Notes: generated by a model from the letters alone, not told the origin. 64,000 nucleotides of DNA from an uncultured bacterium (GCA_947383005.1 CANDBT010000015.1:32085-96084); one strand, 5' to 3'. Counted from the stretch's first letter, positions 8,302-17,720 are shown. Translations and numbers: made by a program.

Positions 8302-10596
8302 ATGGTAAAATTGTATGAGGGCGGCGCGTATTTAGTAAACGGTACAGAGATTGTGCCGGAGGCCGAAACGGCGAAAGTGACAGCTTTGACAGGAAAGGCC
8401 GTGAGCAGGGAAGAAGCGAAAAAGGGGACGATCGCTTACTCGATTATGGAAGCTCATAATACTTCAGGGGATATGGATAAGCTGAAGATTAAATTTGACG
8501 CCATGACCAGTCATGATATTACATTTGTGGGAATTATCCAGACAGCGAAAGCTTCCGGCATGGAGAAATTTCCGATTCCCTATGTGCTGACCAACTGCCA
8601 TAATTCCCTGTGTGCGGTAGGCGGAACCATTAACGAAGACGACCATGTATTTGGTTTATCTGCGTGCAAAAAGTATGGCGGCATTTTTGTGCCTCCTCAT
8701 ATCGCTGTTATCCATCAATATATGCGTGAAATGATGGCCGGCGGAGGGAGGATGATTCTTGGTTCGGACAGTCATACCCGTTACGGCGCTTTGGGCACTA
8801 TGGCTATCGGCGAAGGCGGCGGTGAACTGGTGAAGCAGTTGCTGCAGGATACATATGACATAAACTATCCGGATGTAGTTGCCATTTATCTGGACGGGAA
8901 ACCCAATCCGGGTGTTGGGCCACAGGATATTGCCCTGGCGATTATCGGCGCCGTATATTCATGCGGCTATGTAAAAAATAAAGTGATGGAATTTGTGGGA
9001 CCAGGCATTACTTCCATGACTACAGACTTCCGTAACGGGATTGACGTAATGACTACGGAAACCACTTGCCTGTCCTCCATTTGGCGTACGGATGAAGATA
9101 CGAAAGCGTTTTTGACGATGCATGGCAGGGAAGAAGCGTATAAGGAGCTGAATCCGGCCGAAGTGGCATATTATGATGGTGTGGTATATGTGGATATGAG
9201 CACGGTTAAGCCGATGATTGCCCTGCCTTTCCATCCCAGCAATACGTATGAGATTGAGGAATTGAATGCCAACCTTGGCGATATCTTAAGGAGTGTGGAG
9301 GTGGAAGCGACCAAAGTTACCGGAAATCCCGATATCCGCTTTTCCATGACCGATAAGATTGCAGACGGCAAGCTGAAAGTGACACAGGGAGTAATCGCAG
9401 GCTGCGCGGGCGGGAATTATACCAATGTGATGGAGGCGGCAAATATTTTGCGCGGCAAGAGTTGCGGCTCGGATGTTTTCTCTCTGTCGGTTTATCCTTC
9501 CTCTCAGCCGGTGTATATTGACTTGGTGAGAAAAGGCGCTATTGCCGATTTGATGGCGGCAGGCGCCGTGCTGAAGACCGCGTTCTGCGGGCCATGTTTT
9601 GGGGCAGGCGATACGCCGGCCAACAACGGTTTTTCTATCCGTCATACGACCAGGAATTTCCCCAACCGTGAGGGTTCCAAACCGGGAGTGGGGCAGATGT
9701 CCGCGGTTGCGCTTATGGATGCCCGTTCTATTGCGGCGACAGCAGCTAACGGCGGTATCCTGACTCCGGCAACGGACATGGTCGACGGCAGTTATCATGT
9801 ACCGGAGTACAGCTTTGATGGCAGCGTGTATAAGGCAAGGATTTACCAAGGCTATCAAAAAGAAGATCCGCAATCCGAGCTGGTCTATGGGCCAAATATT
9901 AAGGATTGGCCGGAAATGAGCCCTCTTACCGACAATATTTTACTGAAAGTATGCTCGAAGATTCTTGACCCGGTGACCACCACCGATGAATTGATTCCTT
10001 CCGGCGAGACATCTTCTTACCGCTCTAATCCGTTAGGGCTGGCAGAATTTGCTTTATCCCGCCGTGATCCTCAGTATGTGGGCCGGAGTAAGGAAGTTGA
10101 CCGGATAGAAAAGGCAAGGGCAGCCGGTACATGCCCGTCCGAAGTGGCACCTGAGCTAAAGGCGGTATTTGAGAAAATTCGGACAATTCCAGGCAATGAG
10201 GAAGTGAAGATTTCCGAGACGGAGATGGGAAGCATGATTTATGCCAGAAAACCGGGGGACGGCTCAGCAAGGGAACAGGCGGCCAGCTGTCAGCGGGTAA
10301 TCGGAGGGTTGGCGAATATCTGCAGCGAGTATGCGACCAAGCGTTACCGCTCGAATGTAATGAACTGGGGAATGATTCCTTTCCAGATGAAGGAAGAGCC
10401 GGATGCCTTTGAAGTAGGCGATTACCTCTATGTACCGGGGATCAAGGCTGCCCTTGACGGAGACATGAAAGATATTAAAGCTTATGTTATCGGGGACACC
10501 GTGAAAGAAATAAGCTTGTATATTGCGGATATGACCCAGGACGAGCGGAAAATTGTCAAAGCCGGCTGCCTGATTAATTACAACAGAAACCGTTAA
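8302..10596 (+). CDS. Aconitase-family hydratase (YbhJ-like)
   Basis: A 764-residue protein of the aconitase superfamily. ATG 8302 follows AAGGAGG by 7 bases and fits the promoter at 8218. Aconitase landmarks include [13 protein letters not shown] (substrate and cluster region) and the cluster cysteines in [13 protein letters not shown] and [12 protein letters not shown]. The C-terminal swivel domain follows (GMIPFQ). Its organisation resembles the YbhJ-type hydratases of enterobacteria and Clostridia rather than the TCA-cycle AcnA or AcnB. The substrate is not established. It appears to be a single-gene unit with its own promoter and terminator. Confidence 0.85.
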   Translation: MVKLYEGGAYLVNGTEIVPEAETAKVTALTGKAVSREEAKKGTIAYSIMEAHNTSGDMDKLKIKFDAMTSHDITFVGIIQTAKASGMEKFPIPYVLTNCHNSLCAVGGTINEDDHVFGLSACKKYGGIFVPPHIAVIHQYMREMMAGGGRMILGSDSHTRYGALGTMAIGEGGGELVKQLLQDTYDINYPDVVAIYLDGKPNPGVGPQDIALAIIGAVYSCGYVKNKVMEFVGPGITSMTTDFRNGIDVMTTETTCLSSIWRTDEDTKAFLTMHGREEAYKELNPAEVAYYDGVVYVDMSTVKPMIALPFHPSNTYEIEELNANLGDILRSVEVEATKVTGNPDIRFSMTDKIADGKLKVTQGVIAGCAGGNYTNVMEAANILRGKSCGSDVFSLSVYPSSQPVYIDLVRKGAIADLMAAGAVLKTAFCGPCFGAGDTPANNGFSIRHTTRNFPNREGSKPGVGQMSAVALMDARSIAATAANGGILTPATDMVDGSYHVPEYSFDGSVYKARIYQGYQKEDPQSELVYGPNIKDWPEMSPLTDNILLKVCSKILDPVTTTDELIPSGETSSYRSNPLGLAEFALSRRDPQYVGRSKEVDRIEKARAAGTCPSEVAPELKAVFEKIRTIPGNEEVKISETEMGSMIYARKPGDGSAREQAASCQRVIGGLANICSEYATKRYRSNVMNWGMIPFQMKEEPDAFEVGDYLYVPGIKAALDGDMKDIKAYVIGDTVKEISLYIADMTQDERKIVKAGCLINYNRNR

Positions 10597-10633
10597 AGAA
10601 GTGGAAATGAAATTGAACAGTTATGAATAAGCC

Positions 10634-10692
10634 ATAAGAGCCGCAGGCTTGGACGGGATGATACTACCCGGCCAAAGCCTGCGGCTTTTATG
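10634..10692 (+). terminator. Rho-independent terminator after the hydratase
   Basis: AGCCGCAGGCTTGG (10639-10652) pairs with CCAAAGCCTGCGGCT (10672-10686), followed by TTTTAT. It sits between convergent genes and could also slow transcription arriving from the MATE gene. Confidence 0.8.
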
Positions 10693-10784
10693 GTGGAGTA
10701 TTCAACAAAACTTACTGCGTCAGCCGGAGGCTCCCGGGAAATCCCCTTTCATTTATGGCGGCACCTAAAAAGCGGCATGGGGAT

Positions 10785-12176
10785 TTACTGGCGAAGTGCT
10801 TTGACGGGTTGTTTAGCAGCGTCGGGATTGCGTTGGACTAATGCTTTCCTTTTCCAATGGCCGGTACGGTACCAGCAAAAAGAGAGGATAAAGTTGGCCA
10901 GCCAGCCCATGGGGACGGCATACCAAATTACCTGAATGCCATAGATCGGGGAGCAGATTTTGGCTACGGATACCCGGATGGTTAGGTTAATCAGGTTGGC
11001 AATCATGTAGACAAGGACATCTCCGGATCCCCGAAGGACCCCGTCCGTGATGGCCTTAAAACCAATAACACAGAAAAAGCAGCCGATAAAACGCAGATAG
11101 GCGACTCCCGTCTGATAGGCCACAGGAGAAACATCGATCTTCACAAAAGCAGAAAGCATGGGTTGGTAAAATAACTGACAGAGCAAAAAAAGAATCAGGG
11201 AAAAGCCAATGATAATTCCGTAAGAGGCATGATATCCCTGCAAAATCCGCTTTGTCTGCCTGGCGCCTAAGTTTTGTGCGGTAAAAGTCGATACGGCGTT
11301 TCCTGTGCCGATCATCGGTACAATGCCGATGGATTCCAGGCGCATACCGGCAGAATAGCCGGCCAGTGCGGAAGAACCAAACTGGTTGACCGAGGATTGG
11401 GTCAGAAGCATGCCGATGCTGACGATCGACTGCTGGACAATGGAGGGAATGGCGATTTTTGTCCCTTTTATCAGCATAGCCGGGCTATACAGGCGAGGCT
11501 TGTCCTGTGCCGGATAGTCCCCAAGCTGCATCATCAGGATAATAAAGGAAATTGCGGCAGATATCCCCTGGGCAATTACCGTGGCAATGGCTACGCCAGA
11601 TACCCCCATCCGGAAGAAAATTACCATCAGGATATCCAAAAGGATATTCAGCAGAGAGGAGAAAAGCAGCAGGCCAAGAGGTATGCCGGATTTCCCCAAG
11701 GCGTTAAAATTGGCGGCCAGTACATTGTACATGAACATAAAAGGCAGGCCGATAAAATAGATCTGCAAATATAATACGGCATCATTATAGATGTTTTCCG
11801 GCGTATTCAGTATGGATAACACAAAAGGATTGAAAAGAAAACCGAAGCAGGCCAGCAAGGTGCTGAAAAGGGCAAAGGTAATTAAAAAGGTATACACGGA
11901 AGTTTTCATTTCCGAATTCTTTCCGGCGCCCAGGTACTGGCTGGTCAGCACGGAAGCGCCGATGCCGCCTCCGATGGCAACCATAATAAATACGTTGGTA
12001 AAGGCGTAGGAAGCGCCAACCGCGGCTAAAGCATCCTCGCCGACGAAATACCCTACAATGACCGAATCGGCCATGTTGTAAAATTGTTGGAAAAGGTTGC
12101 CAAAAATAATCGGCAGGGCAAACAGCAGTAGAGAACGGCCGGGAGGGCCTTCCAGTAATTTTTGTTTATTATTCAT
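10785..12176 (-). CDS. MATE-family multidrug/Na+ antiporter
   Basis: A 463-residue polytopic membrane protein. The start is placed at 12176 (MNNKQKLLEGPPGRSLL); the open frame extends 121 codons further, but that part is encoded by intergenic repeats. LFALPIIFGNLFQQFYNMAD and SVIVGYFVGEDALAAVG are typical of the first helices of the MATE (NorM/DinF) family, with the second half repeating the fold (TQSSVNQFGSSALAGYSAG). Such pumps export cationic compounds using Na+ or H+ gradients. The substrate is unknown. It is transcribed opposite to its neighbours, facing the hydratase tail to tail. Confidence 0.92.
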   Translation of the reverse strand: MNNKQKLLEGPPGRSLLLFALPIIFGNLFQQFYNMADSVIVGYFVGEDALAAVGASYAFTNVFIMVAIGGGIGASVLTSQYLGAGKNSEMKTSVYTFLITFALFSTLLACFGFLFNPFVLSILNTPENIYNDAVLYLQIYFIGLPFMFMYNVLAANFNALGKSGIPLGLLLFSSLLNILLDILMVIFFRMGVSGVAIATVIAQGISAAISFIILMMQLGDYPAQDKPRLYSPAMLIKGTKIAIPSIVQQSIVSIGMLLTQSSVNQFGSSALAGYSAGMRLESIGIVPMIGTGNAVSTFTAQNLGARQTKRILQGYHASYGIIIGFSLILFLLCQLFYQPMLSAFVKIDVSPVAYQTGVAYLRFIGCFFCVIGFKAITDGVLRGSGDVLVYMIANLINLTIRVSVAKICSPIYGIQVIWYAVPMGWLANFILSFCWYRTGHWKRKALVQRNPDAAKQPVKALRQ

Positions 12177-12280
12177 GGGAGCAAAACCTCGCTTGTAATT
12201 AGGAATTTGCTGATTATTATAGCCCGTTTTATCGCAGATTACAAGACAGAACAATGACAATATCAGCAATTTTAGTTTCA

Positions 12281-12424
12281 GTTCATGGGGCGGGGAAGAC
12301 CGGATGAAAACAGATGTCAAGCTTGCTTGTAAGACTGTTTTCGTCCGGTTTTCTCCATCGAGTGAACGCCCGATGCTTCTTGTTCGGCGTAGCCGGACAA
12401 GAAGATGCGCTCCGTGAACGTAAC
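12281..12424. repeat. Cloverleaf-like palindromic repeat, inverted copy of 17531-17681
   Basis: Read on the minus strand this 144-bp stretch is the same element as 17531-17681 with scattered differences. The shared parts are the CTTCTTGTCCGGCTACGCCG arm with ACAAGAAG, the CATCGGGCG arm, the long AAAACCGG-AAAACAG arm with AAGCAAGCTTGA in its loop, and GTTCAC/GTGAAC closing ends. Some stem pairs are broken here (CGATGGAG against CATCGGGCG), so this copy is the more decayed one. It lies upstream of the MATE gene. Confidence 0.85.
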
Positions 12425-12450
12425 CGTATATGCCCCATAATGATATCTGC

Positions 12451-12482
12451 CCATGGCTAATCAGCGGAGTGATTAGCCATGG
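12451..12482. repeat. GGCTAATCA hairpin repeat
   Basis: CCATGGCTAATCA, a GCGGAG loop and TGATTAGCCATGG make a perfect 13-bp stem. Similar hairpins occur at 15370, 47931 and 49171. It is followed by TGTGAACAG-TACAACAGTAAC, a degenerate end of the GTTAC family. Confidence 0.8.
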
Positions 12483-12612
12483 TGTGAACAGTACAACAGT
12501 AACCCTGCGAACCGGAAACAATAGGATTATGTGTGGCATCTATGGAAAAAATCGGTTATAATGTCTAATGAAAGATAGCATGGCAGGCATATGTGGGAAG
12601 GAGGGAGAAATC

Positions 12613-13284
12613 GTGGAGCTAATCTGTTTGGGGAGGATTGTGCTGGCGGGTTTTTGCGGAGGCATTTTAGGTTACGAGCGTCAGAGAAAGAAAAAGAAGG
12701 CAGGCATGAGAACCCATGTGATTGTAGCCATTTCATCGGCGCTTATGGTCGTATTGTCAAAGTATGGTTTTCAGGATGTGTTGGGAGAAAATGTCCGGGT
12801 AGATCCGTCCCGTATAGCAGCGGCAGTAGTGACGGCTATCGGTTTTCTTGGTTCAGGGATGATTATTTTCAGAAATAATAATGTCCGTGGTTTGACTACT
12901 TCTGCGGGCATATGGGCTACTGTGGGCGTGGGGATGGCTATGGGAGCGGGTATGTATATGGTGGGATTTTTTACCGCCGTTATGATACTTTTTGTGGAAA
13001 TGTTCCTGGGGCGCAAATCCATATTGCCGCGGAAGAAAAAAACGGCAAGCAGAAAGATGATGATTGAATACCGGCTGATGCAGGGAAGCAATTTTTTGGC
13101 GGAAATAGAAAAAGAGGCGGCAAGAGAAGGCGGAGAGATCATATCCATCCGGACAAAGCGGGGGGAAGACGGCCAGGTGAAGGTTCGGGTATTGGTAAAG
13201 GAAGGAGAAAATTGGGACGGGCAAGGTTTTGTGGAGCGGATGATTAGCTGGGAACAGGTGCTGCAAGTGAAGGAATGGCTGTAG
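12613..13284 (+). CDS. MgtC/SapB-family membrane protein
   Basis: A 223-residue protein from GTG 12613, chosen because AAGGAGGG lies just upstream; an in-frame ATG at 12568 would add a 15-residue head. The N-terminal half has the MgtC landmarks GGILGYERQRKKKKAGMRTH, SRIAAAVVTAIGFLGSG and RGLTTSAGIWATVGVGMAMG with about four helices. The C-terminal half is a soluble ACT-like region (MIEYRLMQGSNF onwards). The family is linked to growth at low Mg2+ and to F-ATPase or phosphate control in other bacteria; its role here is not shown. Confidence 0.88.
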   Translation: MELICLGRIVLAGFCGGILGYERQRKKKKAGMRTHVIVAISSALMVVLSKYGFQDVLGENVRVDPSRIAAAVVTAIGFLGSGMIIFRNNNVRGLTTSAGIWATVGVGMAMGAGMYMVGFFTAVMILFVEMFLGRKSILPRKKKTASRKMMIEYRLMQGSNFLAEIEKEAAREGGEIISIRTKRGEDGQVKVRVLVKEGENWDGQGFVERMISWEQVLQVKEWL

Positions 13285-13377
13285 CTCATTATTGTTTACG
13301 CTTAGGCTAATCACCATGCTGATTGATTATAAAACAACACAGCTATGGGGCGAAAACATACGAAAGGTTGTTAAGTT

Positions 13378-15393
13378 ATGGAAGAGAAAATGAGAGAAGA
13401 GACAGAAGCGCTGATTCAGCTTTATATCCGGGAATACGAGTTGGCGGGAAAAAAGAAACGTGCACTTTCGGCAAAAGCCAAAGGAGCGGCAGAGCGGGCG
13501 GGAAGTTTGGCCAGAATGATGAGACGGGCCAGGGAAAGCCAGATGACGAGGAATACGTTGGAAAATTATCACCGCCAGTTGAATAACCTCTATTATTGCG
13601 GACTCAGATATTCCATCCATCCGGTAATAAAAAAACTGAGGAAGGAAGTGATACCGGAACTGGTGCGGCTGGATTTGGCTTTACTGCTGCCGGAAGACTG
13701 CCGTCTGATCAATTCGTCGTTTTTTGATTATCTGGAAAAAGATGTACCTGGGGAAATATGTGTTGCTTCCCTGTTTGATTTGTTCCACACATATCGGACG
13801 CAGGTGCTCAAGTCTAAAATTTTGCAGTTGGTTCCTTCAAGGCCGGAATTGGAGTTTCCGGAGGCTATGGATATGAACCGGCGTTTTGTACTGCATGTCG
13901 GGCCGACCAACAGCGGGAAAACTTTTCAGGCGTTGGAAAGGCTGAAAGAGGCCCGGAAAGGAATTTATCTGGGGCCTTTACGTCTTTTGGCTTTGGAAGT
14001 TTACGAAAAAATGAAAGAATACGATATTGCCTGCACCATGCTGACCGGTCAGGAGTGCATAGCCGAGCCAAATAGCCGGGTGATATCTTCCACGGTGGAA
14101 ATGGCGGACTTCCATGAGGTTTACGATGTGGCGGTTATTGATGAAGCGCAGATGATTGAAGATTCGGAAAGAGGCCATTGCTGGACAAAGGCAATTTTGG
14201 GGATACAGGCTTCGGAAATCCATGTCTGCATGAGTCCGGCGGCAGAAAATGTAGTCAAACATTTAATCCAGTTATGCGGCGATCAGGCAGAGACACATTA
14301 TTACGAGCGAAAAACGGCTTTGATATGTGAAAAGGAGGCGTTTTGTTTCCCGGAAGATGTCCGGGAAGGAGATGCGTTGGTGGTATTTTCCAAAAAATCC
14401 GTTTTGGATGTAGCAGGCCGGCTTGAGGAACAGGGAATCGGAGCTAGTGTTATTTACGGAAGCCTTCCGCCGGAAATACGCCGCCGGCAGATGAGGATGT
14501 TTGCCAGCGGCCAGACAAAAGTGGTGGTGGCTACAGACGCTATCGGTATGGGACTGAATTTGCCGGTCAGGAGAATTGTGTTTATCCAGACAGAGAAATT
14601 TGACGGGATATCCCGCCGGGGATTGAATATTCAAGAGATTAAGCAAATTGCCGGACGGGCGGGCCGATATGGGATTTATAATACCGGATATATCAATGCT
14701 ATGGGAGAAAAAGCTCTGGAATATATACGGGAACGGTTTGAAGCAGAGGAAGGCATCCTGGATACGGTGAGTCTCGGCTTTCCGCAGGTGCTTCTGGATT
14801 TGGAAGAGCCTCTCGATGTGATTTTGCAGGTGTGGCATTCCCAGGAGGCGCAAAAGCCTTTTGAGAAGATCAGTATCGATGAATTGCTTTGCCTTTATGG
14901 TTTTGCCAAACGGTACGAAAACCAAATTATGGGATTTGAAGACAAAAGTATTTTGTATCGGATGATTAGCTGCCCGATTGATATTAAAGACCGCAGCCTG
15001 GTGAAACAATGGCTCAGGTATTGTATGGATTATCCCGCAGATTCCTCATTGGAGCATCCGAAGCTGGATACATCCGGTAAAGGAAACAAAGGCAACAGGA
15101 AAACCGGTATACAAAATTATGAAACTTATTATAAAAAACTCGATCTGTATTATCAATTTTCTCACCGTTTTGAGAAAAAAATTGACGAGGAATGGCTGGC
15201 GCGGGAGCGGGAGCGGACGGAGGCCGCCATTATGCGATACCTTTCCAAGGGGAAGAAGGGGTATATTGCACGGTGCCAGTATTGCGGAAAACTGCTGCCG
15301 GTAGGATATATGACAGGAAAATGCCGGAAATGCGCGCTTTTACGTTATCGTCCGGTTACTGCTCACACTATGGCTAATCATCACGCTGATTAG
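13378..15393 (+). CDS. SUV3-like superfamily 2 RNA helicase with C-terminal zinc ribbon
   Basis: A 671-residue helicase. Residues 1-160 form an alpha-helical head. The Walker A motif GPTNSGKT (about 175-182) is followed by KGIYLGPLRLLALEVYEKM, TGQE, SSTVEM and the Walker B VIDEAQMIED. The second RecA domain has VVATDAIGMGLNLPVRRIVF, KFDG and EIKQIAGRAGR. This motif set is that of SUV3, the mitochondrial RNA-degradosome helicase. A CxxC pair, ARCQYCGK and GKCRKCA, ends the protein and should bind zinc. The final codons and the stop lie inside an intergenic hairpin repeat (15370-15397). An RNA decay or ribosome-related role is inferred from the family. Confidence 0.85.
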   Translation: MEEKMREETEALIQLYIREYELAGKKKRALSAKAKGAAERAGSLARMMRRARESQMTRNTLENYHRQLNNLYYCGLRYSIHPVIKKLRKEVIPELVRLDLALLLPEDCRLINSSFFDYLEKDVPGEICVASLFDLFHTYRTQVLKSKILQLVPSRPELEFPEAMDMNRRFVLHVGPTNSGKTFQALERLKEARKGIYLGPLRLLALEVYEKMKEYDIACTMLTGQECIAEPNSRVISSTVEMADFHEVYDVAVIDEAQMIEDSERGHCWTKAILGIQASEIHVCMSPAAENVVKHLIQLCGDQAETHYYERKTALICEKEAFCFPEDVREGDALVVFSKKSVLDVAGRLEEQGIGASVIYGSLPPEIRRRQMRMFASGQTKVVVATDAIGMGLNLPVRRIVFIQTEKFDGISRRGLNIQEIKQIAGRAGRYGIYNTGYINAMGEKALEYIRERFEAEEGILDTVSLGFPQVLLDLEEPLDVILQVWHSQEAQKPFEKISIDELLCLYGFAKRYENQIMGFEDKSILYRMISCPIDIKDRSLVKQWLRYCMDYPADSSLEHPKLDTSGKGNKGNRKTGIQNYETYYKKLDLYYQFSHRFEKKIDEEWLARERERTEAAIMRYLSKGKKGYIARCQYCGKLLPVGYMTGKCRKCALLRYRPVTAHTMANHHAD

Positions 15394-15397
15394 CCAT
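15370..15397. repeat. GGCTAATCA hairpin repeat that supplies a stop codon
   Basis: ATGGCTAATCA, a TCACGC loop and TGATTAGCCAT. The TAG of the right arm (15391-15393) terminates the helicase gene, so the last residues MANHHAD derive from the repeat. Confidence 0.8.
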
Positions 15398-15422
15398 GGG
15401 CCAATACAGTTATGGGGGCAAA

Positions 15423-15547
15423 GCATATGCCCCCGTCTACACTCCGTTCCGGTCGGTTCTAAACAAGCGCCACTGGCGCTTAGAACCCGTAGGCAATCTT
15501 AAATGGGCATATGCAGTTACGTTCACAGGGCACCTGTGAACAGTAAC
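15423..15547. repeat. Palindromic repeat with 19-bp core and GTTAC/GTAAC hairpin
   Basis: GCATATGCCC (15423-15432) pairs with GGGCATATGC (15505-15514). Inside lie the core TCTACACTCCGTTCCGGTC (15436-15454) and the nested hairpin GGTTCT-AAGCGCC-ACT-GGCGCTT-AGAACC. GTTAC-GTTCACAGG/CCTGTGAACAGTAAC follows. The core recurs at 36955 and 46516. Confidence 0.85.
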
Positions 15548-15586
15548 ATCGTCCGCAGAGGACAGAAAAAGTAGAATAAATGGAAG

Positions 15587-15615
15587 TTGAATGTTAAAAT
15601 CGCTTATGATATACT
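15587..15615 (+). promoter_or_regulatory. Sigma-A promoter for the HAD gene
   Basis: TTGAAT (15587-15592), 17 bases, TATACT (15610-15615), about 50 bases before ATG 15668. Confidence 0.65.
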
Positions 15616-15667
15616 GAATCCGGGAAAATACAAACATTTATTTTGGAAAGCGGGTGGGAAGATAAGG

Positions 15668-16459
15668 ATGGGAAGGAAAGCATTATTTTTTGATGTAGAC
15701 GGAACCTTGCTGAGTGAGATTACCCATACGGTTCCGGACAGTGCTGTAAGTGCTTTGGACGCTTCGCGGAGGGCTGGAAATCTGGTGTATATCAATTCGG
15801 GGAGAACCTATTCGTTTTTGGGGGAGATAGAAAATCTGGTACAGTGCGACGGGATTTTGTGCGGTTGCGGCACCTGTGTGGTCGAACGCGGCCGGGTGGT
15901 TTTTCAGCACCGGATAGACCGAAGGCGGGGAATCGAAATCCGCAGGGCCATGTTGCAGTATGGTTTTGATGGGATATTGGAAAGCACGGAGGGGTTGTTT
16001 ATGAGAAATGAACGTTCCTGGATTGCTCCGCTTAACAATCTGAGGGACGGGGTGGCTCAAAAAGGGCTTTTATCGGATGACCGATGGGAGGATGACCGCC
16101 TGGAATTTGATAAATTTTGTGTTTTTGCTGATGAAAACAGCAAGAGGGAAGAATTTTTTCAGTTTTTATCTCCGGACATTCAGGTGATTGACCGGGGAAA
16201 TCATTTTTATGAGTGTGTCCCGGCCGGATTTACTAAGGCGACAGCCATCGCATGGGTGCTGAACCGTTATGGTATCGAGAAAAAGGATGCTTATGTATTT
16301 GGCGACAGCAGCAATGATCTGGCTATGTTTGCCTATGCGGACAATGCGGTGCTGATGTATGACCACGATAAAGTGCTGGAGCCTTATGCGACGTTTGTGA
16401 CAAAACGTGTAGAGGAAGATGGAATTGCCTGGGCGATGCAGGAGCTGGGGCTGATTTGA
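15668..16459 (+). CDS. HAD-superfamily hydrolase, Cof type (subclass IIB)
   Basis: A 263-residue cytosolic phosphatase of the Cof/YidA type. ATG 15668 is used because the promoter overlaps the earlier part of the open frame. Motif I is FFDVDGTLL with the nucleophile and acid aspartates, motif II is YINSGRT, and motif IV is VFGDSSNDLAMF; a conserved lysine lies in FTKATAI. Members dephosphorylate sugar phosphates or cofactors such as FMN and PLP. The substrate cannot be deduced. Confidence 0.88.
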   Translation: MGRKALFFDVDGTLLSEITHTVPDSAVSALDASRRAGNLVYINSGRTYSFLGEIENLVQCDGILCGCGTCVVERGRVVFQHRIDRRRGIEIRRAMLQYGFDGILESTEGLFMRNERSWIAPLNNLRDGVAQKGLLSDDRWEDDRLEFDKFCVFADENSKREEFFQFLSPDIQVIDRGNHFYECVPAGFTKATAIAWVLNRYGIEKKDAYVFGDSSNDLAMFAYADNAVLMYDHDKVLEPYATFVTKRVEEDGIAWAMQELGLI

Positions 16460-16537
16460 ATTTTTGAGGCTGCTTTAATTTAGATTTGTACGATTTATCG
16501 TTAGTTGGAAGAGAAAATCGGGAAAAGGAGGAATTTT

Positions 16538-17524
16538 ATGACTATTCGAGTTGGCATCCTGGGATACGGAAATTTGGGAAAAGGGGTGGAAAGCGCGATA
16601 GGCCAAAATCCGGATATGAAGCTGGCTGCTGTTTTTACCCGCAGGGTCCCGGAAAAGCTGCAAATCAGGACAAAAGGTGTTTCCGTGCTGCCGGCAGATG
16701 AGCTGCAGCGTCTGCAGGAAGAAATTGACGTGCTGATTATTTGCGGCGGAAGCGCGACGGATCTGCCGGAACAGACGCCAAAGTTTGCCTCTCTGTTTAA
16801 TGTGGTAGACAGCTTTGATACCCACGCGAAAATACCGGAGCATTTTGCGGCCGTGGATGCTGCCGCACAGAAGGGCGGAAAGGTAAGTATTATTTCCTGC
16901 GGCTGGGATCCGGGGATGTTTTCTTTGAACCGTCTGTATGCCAATGTGATTTTGCCTCAGGGACATGACTATACATTTTGGGGCAGAGGTGTCAGCCAGG
17001 GTCATTCCGATGCTATCCGCCGGATTCCGGGAGTTAAAGATGCAAGGCAATACACGATTCCCGTACCGGAGGCGGTAGAAGCAGTCCGAAGCGGTTTGAA
17101 TCCGGAATTGAGCACCCGGCAGAAACATACCCGTGAATGTTTTGTGGTAGCCTGTGAAGGAGCTGATTTAGCCGCGATTGAACGGGAAATCAAGACTATG
17201 CCCAATTATTTTGCCGATTATGATACGACGGTACATTTTATATCGGAAGAGGAATTGGCCAGGGACCATAAAGGGTTGCCTCATGGCGGCAGCGTGATCC
17301 GCACCGGGGAGACGGGCATGGACGGGGAGCATAAGCATGTGATTGAATATCGTTTGGCTTTAGATTCCAATCCGGAGTTTACCGGGGCGGTACTTGCCGC
17401 CTATGCCAGAGCGGCTTTTCGGATGAATCAGGAAGGGATAAAAGGCTGTAAAACGGTATTTGACATAGCGCCGGCTTATCTGTCGGCGAAGAATGGCGCG
17501 GAATTGCGGAAGCAGTTGTTGTAA
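16538..17524 (+). CDS. ddh: meso-Diaminopimelate dehydrogenase
   Basis: A 328-residue NADPH enzyme that makes meso-diaminopimelate directly from tetrahydrodipicolinate, for lysine and peptidoglycan. ATG 16538 follows AAAGGAGG. The Rossmann start is VGILGYGNLGKGVE. CGGSATDLPEQ, VDSFDTHAKIP and SCGWDPGMFSLNR are characteristic of Ddh, as are the FWGRGVSQGHSDAIRRI and TIPVP stretches. Length matches the family. It has no lysine-pathway neighbours. Confidence 0.95.
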   Translation: MTIRVGILGYGNLGKGVESAIGQNPDMKLAAVFTRRVPEKLQIRTKGVSVLPADELQRLQEEIDVLIICGGSATDLPEQTPKFASLFNVVDSFDTHAKIPEHFAAVDAAAQKGGKVSIISCGWDPGMFSLNRLYANVILPQGHDYTFWGRGVSQGHSDAIRRIPGVKDARQYTIPVPEAVEAVRSGLNPELSTRQKHTRECFVVACEGADLAAIEREIKTMPNYFADYDTTVHFISEEELARDHKGLPHGGSVIRTGETGMDGEHKHVIEYRLALDSNPEFTGAVLAAYARAAFRMNQEGIKGCKTVFDIAPAYLSAKNGAELRKQLL

Positions 17525-17530
17525 GGTTGC

Positions 17531-17681
17531 GTTACTGTTCACGGGGCGCATCTTCTTGTCCGGCTACGCCGAACAAGAAGCATCGGGCGTTCGCCCGATG
17601 GGGAAAACCGGATGAAAACAGTCTTACAAGCAAGCTTGACGCCTGTTTTCATCCGGTTTTCCCCGCCCCGTGAACGGTAAC
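17531..17681. repeat. Cloverleaf-like palindromic repeat (intact copy)
   Basis: The closing stem GTTAC-T-GTTCACGGGGCG pairs with CGCCCCGTGAAC-G-GTAAC. It encloses three arms: CTTCTTGT-CCGGC/GCCG-ACAAGAAG, CATCGGGCG-TT-CGCCCGATG, and a 22-bp stem from GGGGAAAACCGG to CCGGTTTTCCCC with AAGCAAGCTTG in the loop. The whole 151-bp unit can fold as a four-way junction on either strand. It directly follows ddh and could also act as a terminator. A reverse-oriented copy lies at 12281-12424. Confidence 0.9.
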
Positions 17682-17691
17682 GGACATTTCC

Positions 17692-17720
17692 TTGATTTTT
17701 TGGAAAAAATGAGATAGAAT
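17692..17720 (+). promoter_or_regulatory. Sigma-A promoter for glnS
   Basis: TTGATT (17692-17697), 17 bases, TAGAAT (17715-17720), starting 11 bases after the cloverleaf repeat. No T-box leader is visible in the short 5' region. Confidence 0.6.

Noticed and set aside
10690-10935. 81-codon plus-strand frame after the hydratase terminator
   Set aside because: It is antisense to the end of the MATE gene and begins inside the terminator; no sign of coding.
12177-12539. 121-codon N-terminal extension of the MATE protein
   Set aside because: The extension is coded by the cloverleaf and hairpin repeats, while a standard MATE N-terminus begins at 12176.
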